Notes: generated from the letters alone by a model not told the origin. A stretch of DNA of 64,000 nucleotides from Methanoplanus limicola DSM 2279 (GCF_000243255.1 NZ_CM001436.1:1338077-1402076); one strand, 5' to 3'; positions 9,672 to 18,140 are shown, counted from the stretch's first letter. Numbers and translations are program-made.

Positions 9672-10214
9672 ATGGCAGAACAGGAAATAAAAGTTACACA
9701 AAATCGTATTGCTGTAATAATCGGCAAAAACGGTAAAACAAAAAGGACTATCGAGAAAAGTACGGATACTTCACTGAAGATCGACAGTGAGGAGGGCCTT
9801 GTGACAGTCAGCGGGGAGGACCCGGTGAATGTCTTAAATACAAGCCAGATAATACGGGCAATAAACCGTGGTTTCTCTCCCCAGAGAGCACTTACACTTC
9901 TTGACGATGAAGATATGATGCTTGATATCATTGATCTCACTGCATACTGCAATACCACAAAACAGATGGAGAGAATAAGAGGCAGAATAATCGGCAGGGA
10001 GGGCAAATCCCGGGAGCAGATTGAGGATATGACCGGAGCCATAATGTCTGTTCTTGGAAAGACAGTCGCAATTATAGGTGAAGTCGAACAGGTCAGAAAT
10101 ACAAGAACTGCTGTAGAGATGCTCATTGAAGGACTGCCCCACGAGAGCGTCTTCTCATTCCTTGATAAGAAGAATAAAGAAGCAAAGCAGAATATGCTTG
10201 AATATTATTATTAA
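9672..10214 (+). CDS. Two-KH-domain RNA-binding protein (archaeal Pno1/Dim2 homologue)
   Basis: A 180-residue protein with two KH folds. The first GxxG loop is in IGKNGKTKR (residues 19-27) and the second in IGREGKSREQIEDMTG (about residues 108-123). This is the archaeal family related to eukaryotic Pno1/Dim2, which works with Dim1 and Rio kinases in late small-subunit rRNA maturation. Its position right after rio1 fits that role. The start is the ATG at 9672; no strong SD is seen. The family assignment is confident; the processing step is inferred from the eukaryotic homologue. Confidence 0.9.
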   Translation: MAEQEIKVTQNRIAVIIGKNGKTKRTIEKSTDTSLKIDSEEGLVTVSGEDPVNVLNTSQIIRAINRGFSPQRALTLLDDEDMMLDIIDLTAYCNTTKQMERIRGRIIGREGKSREQIEDMTGAIMSVLGKTVAIIGEVEQVRNTRTAVEMLIEGLPHESVFSFLDKKNKEAKQNMLEYYY

Positions 10215-10333
10215 GACTCCGGGCAGCAGTGATCTGATACGCTGCATTAAAGCCCGGTCTGATAATAAAATATACTTTTCCCGGATATGAAACCAACATT
10301 TCCACTCCAGAAGAAACAGTTTTTTAAAAGCTT

Positions 10334-10348
10334 TTTTTTAAATATATT
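10334..10348 (+). promoter_or_regulatory. TATA box of the Hel308-type helicase gene
   Basis: The sequence TTTTTTTAAATATATTAA occurs about 45 nt before the TTG start at 10388. It would place transcription initiation near 10370 and leave a short leader carrying the G-rich SD just before the start. Confidence 0.45.
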
Positions 10349-10387
10349 AATTTTAAGGAGACTTAGACTGGAAGAAAGGGGGTCTCT

Positions 10388-12751
10388 TTGAGAATATCGT
10401 CATTGCCCGTAGGATCAGGCCTTATTGAGGAATATGAGAAAAAAGGAATCATTAACCTCTACCCTCCACAGGAGGAGTGTGTCAGCAGTGGACTCTTCGA
10501 GGGTGCAAACCTTCTGATCTCCATCCCCACTGCCAGCGGAAAGACTCTCGTTGCCGAGATGGCGATGCATCATCATATCTCCGGCAACGGAAAATGCCTC
10601 TATGTTGTACCCCTCAGGGCACTTGCAAGCGAAAAATTCGATGAATTTTCAGGACGCGGACCTAAAGTCGGGATTGCAACAGGCGATCTCGACAGAAGGG
10701 ACGATTATCTCGGAAGAAATGAGATTATAATCGCCACAAGTGAAAAGGTTGATTCACTCCTCAGAAATGGTGCGGGATGGATGAAATCTGTTTCATGCCT
10801 CGTCCTTGATGAGGCGCACCTCATTGATTCACCGGACAGGGGCGCAACGCTCGAGATGGTGATAACAAAACTCCGGTATTTAAACCCTGAAATGCAGATA
10901 ATCGCCCTTACTGCAACTATTGGAAATCCCAGAGTCTTTGCAGGATGGCTGAATGCAACTCTTGTCAAATCAGACTGGCGTCCGGTTGACTTAAAAGAGG
11001 GGATTTTTTACCGGAATTCGATCTTTTTTGGTGAGGAGTTAAAAGAGATAACTCCTGTTACAAAGCATGAGGATGTCAATCTCTGCCTCGACTGTATTAA
11101 AGATGGGGGTCAGTGTCTCGTCTTTGTAAATTCAAGGAGAAATGCCGAGAGCTTTGCGAAGAGAATGGCGCAGGCACTTAAAACGGAGAATACTGAACTT
11201 TCTGAACTGAAAAAAAAGCTTGAGGCTGTCGCTGATACTGAAATGGGTAAAACCCTTGCTGTATGTGCAGGTTATGGCGCAGCTTTTCATCACGCCGGAA
11301 TGAAGAGAGAGCAGAGGGCTGTTATCGAAGAAAATTTCCGCAACGGAAATATTAAGGTTATATCGTCAACTCCCACCCTCGCCGCCGGACTAAACCTGCC
11401 GGCAAGGCGGGTTGTTATAAGAGATTATCTCAGGTTTAAATCAGGAGAGGGGATGCAGCCTATCCCGGTAAGGGAATACAGGCAGATGGCAGGGAGGGCC
11501 GGAAGGCCGCATCTTGACCCTTATGGTGAGGCGGTTCTGATTGCAAAGAGTGAGGAGGCCGGCGCCGGACTTTATGAGGAGTTTATTGAGGCTCCGGCTG
11601 AGGATGTCAAATCAAGGCTTGATGACAATTATGTCCTCACCGGACAGGTGCTCTCATTAATTTCAACCGGTTTTGTAAAAAATGAGAGGGAACTGGCTGA
11701 ATTCCTCGACAGGACTTTTTACAGGTACCTGAACAGGAGCATGAAGCATCTTGAAGAGACTCTTGAAGAAATTATTGACTTTTTAGTCTCCTCCGGAATG
11801 ATAACCTCAATTGGTGACTGCCTCTCTGCAACGGAATACGGCTCTCTTGTATCACGGCTTTATATTAACCCGTACAGCGCCGAGATTATTGCAGCTGAAC
11901 TGAAGCATACTGAAGAAACGGAGGAAGAGAAGAGTTTTACCGATATCGGACTGCTACAGATGCTCTGCGTTACTCCGGATATGTACACGCTTTTTGTCCG
12001 GAAAAATGACATCCCTATGCTTGAGATATTCCTTTATGAGCATGAGGAGGAGCTGTGGTCCGGAGTATCATACGATTCAATGGAGGAGGATTTCCGGATA
12101 CTGAAAACAGCAATGATGCTTAATGACTGGATATCCGAGGTGAACGAGGAGACGGTCTGCAAGAGGTACAGTATCGGGCCGGGGGACATCTACAACTCTG
12201 TTGAGTCCATAAACTGGCTTTTGTATTCAGCGTCAAGAATTGCAGCTATGATGGCTCCTTTTCATAAGAAGCATGTTTATGATCTCTCCCTCAGGATGAA
12301 GCACGGGATTAAAAAGGAGCTTCTGCCACTGGTTAAGTTCAGAAATATCGGACGGGTCAGGGCAAGGAGGCTTTATAATAATAATATGAGAACTGTCTCT
12401 GATCTCAAAAAAGCAGGCTATGACAAGGTTTCCCTGGTTGTGGGTGAGAAGAATGCAAGGAGCATTTTTGATGAAATCCTAAGGTCTGAAGGGGAGGGAC
12501 AGAACAAAAGCAACTCCGGAGTTTCCGGTGATGAAATTCTTAAGGAAAAACTGAAAGTAGGGGAAGTATCTCAGAAGAGAGCGAAAAAAACAGTGAAGGA
12601 AGAAAGTGAAGCCGATGAAACAATCCCTGAAATTTCCCAGGAAGGGATGGACCCCGGCGGAGTGGAAAAAAATTCCGGTAAAGATAGGGTTAAAACCGGG
12701 AAAAAAGCCGGAAAGAATGGATCTACACAATCTACACTGTTTAGTTTTTAA
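10388..12751 (+). CDS. hel308: Ski2-like DNA helicase of the Hel308 family with C-terminal PIP-like motif
   Basis: An SF2 helicase of 787 residues. Motifs in order: PTASGKT (Walker A, about residue 50), VPLRALASEK (Ia), LVLDEAHLID (II), ALTATIGN (III), LVFVNSRR (IV), STPTLAAGLNLPARRV (V) and QMAGRAGRP (VI). A winged-helix/ratchet region follows, then a helix-hairpin-helix-like segment near residues 655-690 (FRNIGRVRARRLYNNN). Hel308 unwinds lagging-strand ends at stalled forks. The last about 85 residues are a charged, poorly conserved tail ending in QSTLFSF, which fits an archaeal PCNA-interacting (PIP) box. The start is TTG at 10388 with a GGGGG-type SD. The N-terminus matches the family, so this start is favoured. 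Confidence 0.9.
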   Translation: MRISSLPVGSGLIEEYEKKGIINLYPPQEECVSSGLFEGANLLISIPTASGKTLVAEMAMHHHISGNGKCLYVVPLRALASEKFDEFSGRGPKVGIATGDLDRRDDYLGRNEIIIATSEKVDSLLRNGAGWMKSVSCLVLDEAHLIDSPDRGATLEMVITKLRYLNPEMQIIALTATIGNPRVFAGWLNATLVKSDWRPVDLKEGIFYRNSIFFGEELKEITPVTKHEDVNLCLDCIKDGGQCLVFVNSRRNAESFAKRMAQALKTENTELSELKKKLEAVADTEMGKTLAVCAGYGAAFHHAGMKREQRAVIEENFRNGNIKVISSTPTLAAGLNLPARRVVIRDYLRFKSGEGMQPIPVREYRQMAGRAGRPHLDPYGEAVLIAKSEEAGAGLYEEFIEAPAEDVKSRLDDNYVLTGQVLSLISTGFVKNERELAEFLDRTFYRYLNRSMKHLEETLEEIIDFLVSSGMITSIGDCLSATEYGSLVSRLYINPYSAEIIAAELKHTEETEEEKSFTDIGLLQMLCVTPDMYTLFVRKNDIPMLEIFLYEHEEELWSGVSYDSMEEDFRILKTAMMLNDWISEVNEETVCKRYSIGPGDIYNSVESINWLLYSASRIAAMMAPFHKKHVYDLSLRMKHGIKKELLPLVKFRNIGRVRARRLYNNNMRTVSDLKKAGYDKVSLVVGEKNARSIFDEILRSEGEGQNKSNSGVSGDEILKEKLKVGEVSQKRAKKTVKEESEADETIPEISQEGMDPGGVEKNSGKDRVKTGKKAGKNGSTQSTLFSF

Positions 12752-12923
12752 TCTCTGAAAAACTGTAATTTATTCTCAGCTTTTTTTTCATTGCCGGATA
12801 ATTTCTTTATTTCCGGTAACAATTTTATAATGAGCTGTTAATTCAGACTGCGTATTTAGAATTTACACCGGAGATATATGTTTTCATACTTACGAAACAT
12901 TATGATGATACAGGAGGGATGAT

Positions 12924-13625
12924 ATGGAATATATTATTTTACAGGCAGAAGTTACTGTTTCTGATGAAGGAGACTTTTTAAAGGGTATCAGGGAAATATC
13001 AGCTGAAAATAATGTTTACATAACCTTTTTTGATGTTGACTATATTGCAGATGTTAAACATATTGAATCTGCACTTTTACATGCCTTAAGGGCATTTTGC
13101 AGAGGGGAAAATATTTCGAGATCACCTGATATGGAGGTTCTTCTCTACGCTGCCGGAACAAGACAGTGCAGTTGTGCAGTTCAGACCGGCCTCAAGAAAG
13201 GGCTGAGTAATTATTATGTTCTCATCTTTGATTTTCCCGGTGAACAAAAAATTTCAGGAGAAGGAAAATTCAGGAGTGATATTCCGGATTTCTTCGTTCT
13301 GGATGATAAAATTACTATTCGGAAATATCCCCGGGATGATTCCTGTAAATCTGATGAATTCGAGGGAAGATATGCAAGAATTCTAACTTCTCTGAGTATT
13401 ATATCGTGCAGCTTCCCTGCGATCGGTGACTTACGGAAGAAAGACCAGGACGATAAAAAATCTGATTTATCTGCGGAAAATATTCCAAAAAATGCAGGAA
13501 GTTCTGAAGGAAAATATGTGAGAAGTTTTTTTGAAATTTCAGAAGATGAAATTCAGGCATCTCCGGAGAAAAAAATTACTGATTTTGTTCTTGAGAGAGT
13601 GGCACTGCTTGAGATAAGTAAATAA
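12924..13625 (+). CDS. cgi121: KEOPS complex subunit Cgi121
   Basis: Probable Cgi121, the KEOPS subunit that binds tRNA and supports threonylcarbamoylation of A37 by Kae1. Recognisable features are the strand around YITFFDVDYIADVKHI, the helix HALRAFCRGENISRS, and the diagnostic EVLLYAAGTRQ (about residues 70-80). At 233 residues it is longer than usual (about 150-180) because of a charged, low-conservation insertion near residues 165-195. The C-terminal DFVLERVALLEI helix is conserved in the family. A strong CAGGAGGGA SD precedes the ATG. No other KEOPS gene is adjacent. Confidence 0.8.
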   Translation: MEYIILQAEVTVSDEGDFLKGIREISAENNVYITFFDVDYIADVKHIESALLHALRAFCRGENISRSPDMEVLLYAAGTRQCSCAVQTGLKKGLSNYYVLIFDFPGEQKISGEGKFRSDIPDFFVLDDKITIRKYPRDDSCKSDEFEGRYARILTSLSIISCSFPAIGDLRKKDQDDKKSDLSAENIPKNAGSSEGKYVRSFFEISEDEIQASPEKKITDFVLERVALLEISK

Positions 13626-14040
13626 TTTAAGAAATTTTCCGGTTTTTTACAGATTTTCAGATTTTTTGAACTTTTTCTGTAAAACCGCAGTTTTTTTTGT
13701 TGATTATATTTTTTTTCGGGTAACAGATGCCTGCTTTTTTGGGAGACAGGAAAGTTCAGGCGAAAATTTACATTTTTGCAGGTTTTCTATATTTTTGATC
13801 TTTTTTTGTGATTTTTTGCAGAATTTTAGCAGAAATTTTCCTGATTTTTTGGAAGTGTCATAGTTTTTTTTCTTCTTTTTCGGGTAAATGTTTCATAATG
13901 TTACAAAATACTTATTCTAAACTGAAAAATTTTTGAATTTTTTGTTTAAAACCCTGAACTTCTTTCTTTGGGTTTATTTTTTTGTAAGCTTTTAAATCTG
14001 TTTTTTTTTAAATTTAAGTAATTTTTAAGAGTTAAATTTT
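13626..14040 (+). other. T-rich non-coding segment left of the origin
   Basis: Several hundred bases dominated by runs of 5-9 T on the plus strand, with no credible gene. They could terminate cgi121 transcription and/or form an easily melted flank of the origin. The T bias flips to A bias in the adjoining repeat region. Confidence 0.5.
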
Positions 14041-14080
14041 TTTAGCATATACCTAAGAACTGGAAATTTTTTCTTCTCAC

Positions 14081-14113
14081 CCCCACCCCTTTGTTTCCTG
14101 TGGAACTTTTTTT
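14081..14113 (-). other. Origin recognition box 1 (inverted)
   Basis: Read on the minus strand this is AAAGTTCCACAGGAAACAAA followed by GGGGTGGGG. It has the archaeal ORB form: a dyad-like CCAnnGGAAAC core with a downstream G-string. It differs from ORB3 by little more than one base in the core. The G-string points left, away from the repeat arrays. Its orientation is opposite to the two boxes at 15486 and 15574. Confidence 0.8.
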
Positions 14114-14234
14114 TGGGATGCGGGTCGGCGGAAAATACCTGTGGCAAAAAAACAGGTAACAGAAAATAATCATAAGTAAATCTGCAAGTAATAATATATA
14201 AAGTACAGACATTTGATATAATTTGAAGAAAAGT

Positions 14235-14340
14235 TGAGAATAAACTGAGAATAAACTGAGAATAAACTGAGAATAAACTGAGAATAAACTGAGAATAAAC
14301 TGAGAATAAACTGAGAATAAACTGAGAATAAACTGAGTAG
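14235..14340 (+). repeat. Nine tandem 11-bp repeats inside the origin
   Basis: The unit TGAGAATAAAC is repeated nine times without a mismatch (14235-14333), followed by a partial TGAG. It shares the core GAGAATAA with the longer repeats to its right. Perfect identity suggests recent expansion or functional constraint. It resembles iterons or a melting element in form; the role is inferred. Confidence 0.95.
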
Positions 14341-14419
14341 TAAATAACCAAGTTAACCAAAGTAAGCAGGAAATAAAGAGATGGACTAGGAATAAAAAAA
14401 ACCGGACAACAACAGGAAA

Positions 14420-15190
14420 ATAACCAAAAAGAAAGAAAAACGGGAACAGGCAGAGAATAAGCAGAATAACCCAACAATAACGGAGAATACCCAAAAAAGC
14501 AAGAAAAAAAGAACAGCCAGAGAATAAGCAGAATAACCAAATAACAGCATGGAAAAAGAGAAAAAACGTAGAACAGTCAGAGAATAAGCAGAATAACAAG
14601 GAAATAACGGAGAATACCCAAAAAAGCAAGAAAAAAAAGAACAGCCAGAAAATAAGCAGAATAACCAAATAACAGCATGGAAAAAGAGAAAAAACGTGAA
14701 CAGTCAGAGAATAAGTAGAATAACAAGGAAATAACGGAGAATACCCAAAAAAGCAAGAAAAAAAGAACAGCCAGAAAATAAGCAGAATAACCAAATAACA
14801 GCATGAAAAAAGAGAAAAAACGTGAACAGTCAGAGAATAAGCAGAATAACAAGGAAATAACGGAGAATACCCAAAAAAGCAAGAAAAAAAGAACAGCCAG
14901 AGAATAAGCAGAATAACCAAATAACAGCATGGAAAAAGAGAAAAAAAACGTGAACAGTCAGAGAATAAGCAGAATAACAAGGAAATAACGGAGAATACCC
15001 AAAAAAGCAAGAAAAAAGAACAGCCAGAAAATAAGCAGAATAACCAAATAACAGCATGGAAAAAGAGAAAAAAAACGTGAACAGGCAGAGAATAAGTAGA
15101 ATAATCCAACAATAACGGAGAATACCCAAAAAAGCAAGAAAAAAAGAACAGCCAGAAATAAGCAGAATAACCCGGTAATAACAGAGAAAT
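14420..15190 (+). repeat. Six tandem ~127-bp A-rich repeats inside the origin
   Basis: The landmark CGGAGAATACCC recurs at 14481, 14608, 14735, 14861, 14989 and 15116, giving periods of 127, 127, 126, 128 and 127 bp. Each unit consists of two related halves of about 63 bp, each starting near GAACAG(C/T)CAGAGAATAAGC. The two end units carry CCAACAATAA before the landmark, whereas internal units carry AAGGAAATAA. Periods not divisible by three mean that the long open frames on the minus strand are not one conserved protein. The array is treated as non-coding. Confidence 0.93.
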
Positions 15191-15485
15191 AAGGAAAAGA
15201 AGAAAAATAAGCAAAATAACCTGGGGATAAACAAGGAGCAAGGGAGAAGAAAAAGAATAAACAAAATCAGAGCAAAAGAAGAGCAAAAATAAGCTAAAGG
15301 TCAGGAAATGATAAAATTTTTCCGGAAACTGAAATATGACCTACTGGTAAAAAATTGAATTTTACTTTCATAAAAGAAGCTTTGTGAAATATTATTTTGT
15401 TCTCCGTGTAAGGACAAAACCAACAGGAGAACTGCAACTTTTTCAGTAAATTTATACAACTCCAAAAAAAACCTGCCAAATCCAA

Positions 15486-15516
15486 AAAAAGTTCCAGTGG
15501 AAATAAAGGGGTGGGG
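15486..15516 (+). other. Origin recognition box 2
   Basis: The core CCAGTGGAAATAAAGGGGTG, preceded by an A run and GTT and extended by a second GGGG string, lies at about 15486-15516. It is same-strand with ORB3 and inverted relative to ORB1, with the G-string pointing right toward orc1/cdc6. Confidence 0.8.
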
Positions 15517-15573
15517 TTATGACCTTCAAAAAATTTTCAGGAAAATGAATAATTTATTCTGAATATTTCAAAA

Positions 15574-15600
15574 ACTCCAGTGGAAACAAAGGGGTTAAAT
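15574..15600 (+). other. Origin recognition box 3
   Basis: The core is CCAGTGGAAACAAAGGGGT, preceded by AAAACT and followed by TAAAT. It is the best ORB match in the window. It lies 88 bp from ORB2 in the same orientation. Confidence 0.82.
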
Positions 15601-15967
15601 GCTATAGGAATGAGATCAATAACAGCAACCGGTAAAGCTTCACCGGCAATGATATTTCCGGAATTTTTGCAAATATTTTAGTCCGGGCCGTTCAGGATAA
15701 AAATTTCTGAAATATGGCATTTTAAGGATTAAAATCTGATTCCTCCGGAATAGAACATTAATTTCCGGGGTCATATCAACAGCACTGCTTATAGTGTTAA
15801 ATTCTGTAATGACAGGAAAAATCCACACCAGGAGTGCGCAGTTTCCTGCTAATAATAATAATAATATTTTCATCAAAAAAGGTCAAATCTTGTCTGTTAA
15901 CAGATTCCGGAGTGGATCATAAATATTCAGTTTAAGAGGACAATTCAGAAAATGAGGAGGAATACTA

Positions 15968-17287
15968 TTGACTAACAGTCCGGATGGGACAAAAGAAATG
16001 GTTCAGGCTGAAAAAAAATCCGGTTCATCCGGACTTTTTAACAAGTACCTGAAAAACAGAGGTATATTCAAAAACAGGGAAGTGTTAAGACATTCTTTCA
16101 GGCCTAATAATCTCCCTCACAGGACACCACAGATTGATTCCATTGCAGCAATTCTTGCTCCCTCTATAAGAAATGAGACACCCTCAAATATTCTTATCTA
16201 TGGCAAAACCGGAACTGGAAAAACAGCATGCGTAAAATATGTTGGGGCTGAACTTGAAAATGCATGCCTTGAGATGGGTAAGAGATGCAATGTCATACAC
16301 CTGAACTGTGAACTTATTGATACCCAGTACAGAGTGCTTGCCCAGATTGCAAATGAAATAGAAAATCTGGACAGCAAACCCAGTGATAAACCACGCACAA
16401 GTATCCCCATGACCGGATGGCCAACTGATCAGGTCTATGCAGAACTGAGAAATCTGCTTGAATCACTTGGCGGAGTTAATGTAATTGTACTTGATGAGAT
16501 TGACAAACTAGTCAAAAAAAGCGGAGATGAGATTCTCTATAACCTTACAAGATTTAATGGCGAGCTAAAGAATGCAAAGATAAGCATGATTGGAATATCA
16601 AATGATTTGCGATTTACCAATTTCCTCGATCCGAGGGTTCTCTCCTCTCTCTCAGAGGAAGAACTTGTTTTCCCTCCCTATAATGCCCCTCAGTTATGTG
16701 ATATTTTACAGGAAAGAGCAGATGTTGCCTTTGAAGAAGGTGTTTTAGACCTTGGGTGTATTCCTTTATGCGCTGCACTTGCCGCCCAGGAACACGGAGA
16801 TGCAAGGAGAGCACTTGATCTCCTGCGAATATCCGGAGAACTTGCAGAGAGAGAAAATGCTCCCAAAGTCTCTGAAGTACATGTAAAATCAGCCCAGCAG
16901 AAGATTGAGACTGACAGTCTTATTGTCTGTGTATCTTCGCTGCCTACACAGAGCAAGGCTGTTCTTTATGCAATGCTGATTTTATCCGATCTCAACAGAC
17001 CGGTTTTCACAACCGGAGAAGTGGCTCAGGTTTACAGAGATGTTGCACAGGCACTTGATGTAGATGTTTTAACCCACAGAAGAATTACAGATCTTATATC
17101 AGAACTTACAATGCTGGGTGTCATCAATTCAAGAGTTGTCTCAAGAGGGAGATACGGCAGAACCAAAGAGATGTGGTTTGGAACCGGAACTTCAGGGATC
17201 AGGGAAACCCTTTCAAAAGATGAGAGGTTTGAAGAAGAGAGACTGCATCAGATTGACATAGGCAGATTCAGAACCCTCTTCAGATAA
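15968..17287 (+). CDS. orc1/cdc6: Orc1/Cdc6 replication initiator
   Basis: AAA+ initiator that binds ORB elements and loads the MCM helicase. The 439 residues show Walker A GKTGTGKT (about 79-86), Walker B VIVLDEID (about 172-179), sensor 1 GISNDLRF (about 209), the arginine-containing LDPRVLSSL segment, and a C-terminal winged helix (about residues 320-420) that reads ORB DNA. The start is TTG at 15968, seven nt after a GAGGAGG SD; the first ATG (15998) has no SD. It lies directly beside the ORB array, so it is probably the cognate initiator and may autoregulate from those boxes. Confidence 0.96.
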   Translation: MTNSPDGTKEMVQAEKKSGSSGLFNKYLKNRGIFKNREVLRHSFRPNNLPHRTPQIDSIAAILAPSIRNETPSNILIYGKTGTGKTACVKYVGAELENACLEMGKRCNVIHLNCELIDTQYRVLAQIANEIENLDSKPSDKPRTSIPMTGWPTDQVYAELRNLLESLGGVNVIVLDEIDKLVKKSGDEILYNLTRFNGELKNAKISMIGISNDLRFTNFLDPRVLSSLSEEELVFPPYNAPQLCDILQERADVAFEEGVLDLGCIPLCAALAAQEHGDARRALDLLRISGELAERENAPKVSEVHVKSAQQKIETDSLIVCVSSLPTQSKAVLYAMLILSDLNRPVFTTGEVAQVYRDVAQALDVDVLTHRRITDLISELTMLGVINSRVVSRGRYGRTKEMWFGTGTSGIRETLSKDERFEEERLHQIDIGRFRTLFR

Positions 17288-18089
17288 ACCAGTTTCCCGG
17301 ATAAAATAGATATTTTTTAGTCAGGATTTTCTTCTGATATTTTCTCTTTCTCTCCGCTGTTTTGTTTTCTTTCTGTTTTCCTTCCCTGTTCTTTTCTGCT
17401 TCTTCTTCTTCCTGTTTCTGCTTGTCCGTTGTTTTGTTTTCTTTCTGTTTTCCTTCCCTGTTCTTTTCTGCTTCTTCTTCCTGTTTCTGCTTGTCCGTTG
17501 TTTTGTTTTCTTTCTGTTTTCCTTCCCTGTTCTTTTCTGCTTCTTCTTCTTCCTGTTTCTGCTTGTTCGTTGTTTTGTTTTCTTTCTGTTTTCCTTCCCT
17601 GTTCTTTTCTGCTTCTTCTTCCTGTTTCTGCTTGTCCGTTGTTTTGTTTTCTTTCTGTTTTCCTTCCCTGTTCTTTTCTGCTTCTTCTTCTTCCTGTTTC
17701 TGCTTGTCCGTTGTTTTGTTTTCTTTCTGTTTTCCTTCCCTGTTCTTTTCTGCTTCTGCTTCTTCTTCCTGTTTCTGCTTGTCCGTTGTTTTGTTTTCTT
17801 TCTGTTTTCCTTCCCTGTTCTTTTCTGCTTCTTCTTCTTCCTGTTTCTGCTTGTCCGTTGTTTTGTTTTCTTTCTGTTTTCCTTCCCTGTTCTTTTCTGC
17901 TTCTGCTTCTTCTTCCTGTTTCTGCTTGTCCGTTGTTTTGTTTTCTTTCTGTTTTCCTTTTCTGTTCCGTCCTGCTTTTTTTACTTTTTTTGTCCTGTTT
18001 TTCTCCTTCTCTTTCTTCTCTTCCGGTTTCTCACTCTGCTGTCCTGTTTTATCAGGGTCCTGCAGAATAAAAACCAGATCCAATAGCAT
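17280..18089 (-). CDS. Lys/Glu/Gln-rich repeat protein (doubtful)
   Basis: An open frame of 269 codons reading a 23-25-residue repeat of the form NREGKQKENKTTDKQKQEEE(A)EK about eight times. The product would be extremely charged and probably helical or disordered, with no known domain. For coding: all repeat periods (69, 72, 75 bp) are multiples of three, and units vary by whole GAA/GCA codons. Against: no SD before the ATG at 18089, open frames also on the plus strand, and a slight overlap with the orc1 3' end. It could be a true protein or an untranslated repeat grown by triplet slippage. Confidence 0.35.
   Translation of the reverse strand: MLLDLVFILQDPDKTGQQSEKPEEKKEKEKNRTKKVKKAGRNRKGKQKENKTTDKQKQEEEAEAEKNREGKQKENKTTDKQKQEEEEAEKNREGKQKENKTTDKQKQEEEAEAEKNREGKQKENKTTDKQKQEEEEAEKNREGKQKENKTTDKQKQEEEAEKNREGKQKENKTTNKQKQEEEEAEKNREGKQKENKTTDKQKQEEEAEKNREGKQKENKTTDKQKQEEEEAEKNREGKQKENKTAERKRKYQKKILTKKYLFYPGNWFI
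17359..17960. repeat. Nine triplet-phased 69-75-bp tandem repeats beside orc1
   Basis: The landmark GTTTTGTTTTCTTTCTG recurs at 17359, 17431, 17500, 17572, 17641, 17713, 17788, 17860 and 17935. Periods are 72, 69, 72, 69, 72, 75, 72 and 75 bp. Differences lie in the number of CTT/CTG triplets. The plus strand is almost pure pyrimidine, opposite to the purine-rich plus strand of the origin repeats on the other side of orc1. Confidence 0.95.
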
Positions 18090-18114
18090 CTATTAATCAT
18101 TATTAAAACAAAAA

Positions 18115-18140
18115 ACTCCGTTGACAAATATTGTCGGAGT
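18115..18140 (+). promoter_or_regulatory. Inverted repeat before the lrp start
   Basis: ACTCCG-TT-GACA / TGTC-GGAGT forms an imperfect dyad ending seven bases before the ATG of the Lrp-family gene. AT-rich TATA-like sequence lies about 20 bp upstream. The placement near the transcription start suggests an autoregulatory operator, or a hairpin. Confidence 0.4.

Larger units (their letters stand above)
14081..15600. other. Probable chromosomal replication origin (oriC)
   Basis: Three ORB elements, one inverted on the left (14081) and two on the right (15486, 15574), enclose an A-rich non-coding region. The orc1/cdc6 initiator gene starts 370 bp to the right. Known archaeal origins have ORBs flanking an AT-rich unwinding element beside orc1/cdc6, and this locus matches that plan. 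Unusually, the enclosed region contains about 1 kb of tandem repeats, which are listed separately. Confidence 0.85.

Noticed and set aside
14420-15190. CRISPR array
   Set aside because: The units are about 127 bp with no unique spacers and no cas genes nearby; these are plain tandem repeats.
14042-15286. Long minus-strand open frames (up to 414 codons) of Leu/Phe-rich sequence across the origin repeats
   Set aside because: They are a by-product of stop-poor T-rich repeats. The ~127-bp period shifts the frame in each copy, no SD or family is visible, and the ORBs overlap the region.
15640-15876. A 78-codon minus-strand frame with hydrophobic N-terminus
   Set aside because: Lies in the orc1 upstream region, has no SD and no recognisable domain, and is likely random.
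17362-18096. Plus-strand open frames of Ser/Cys/Phe/Leu repeats opposite the Lys/Glu-rich frame
   Set aside because: Low-complexity complement of the pyrimidine-rich array. No start signal was seen, and it converges on nothing sensible. The minus-strand reading is at least compositionally plausible for a soluble protein.
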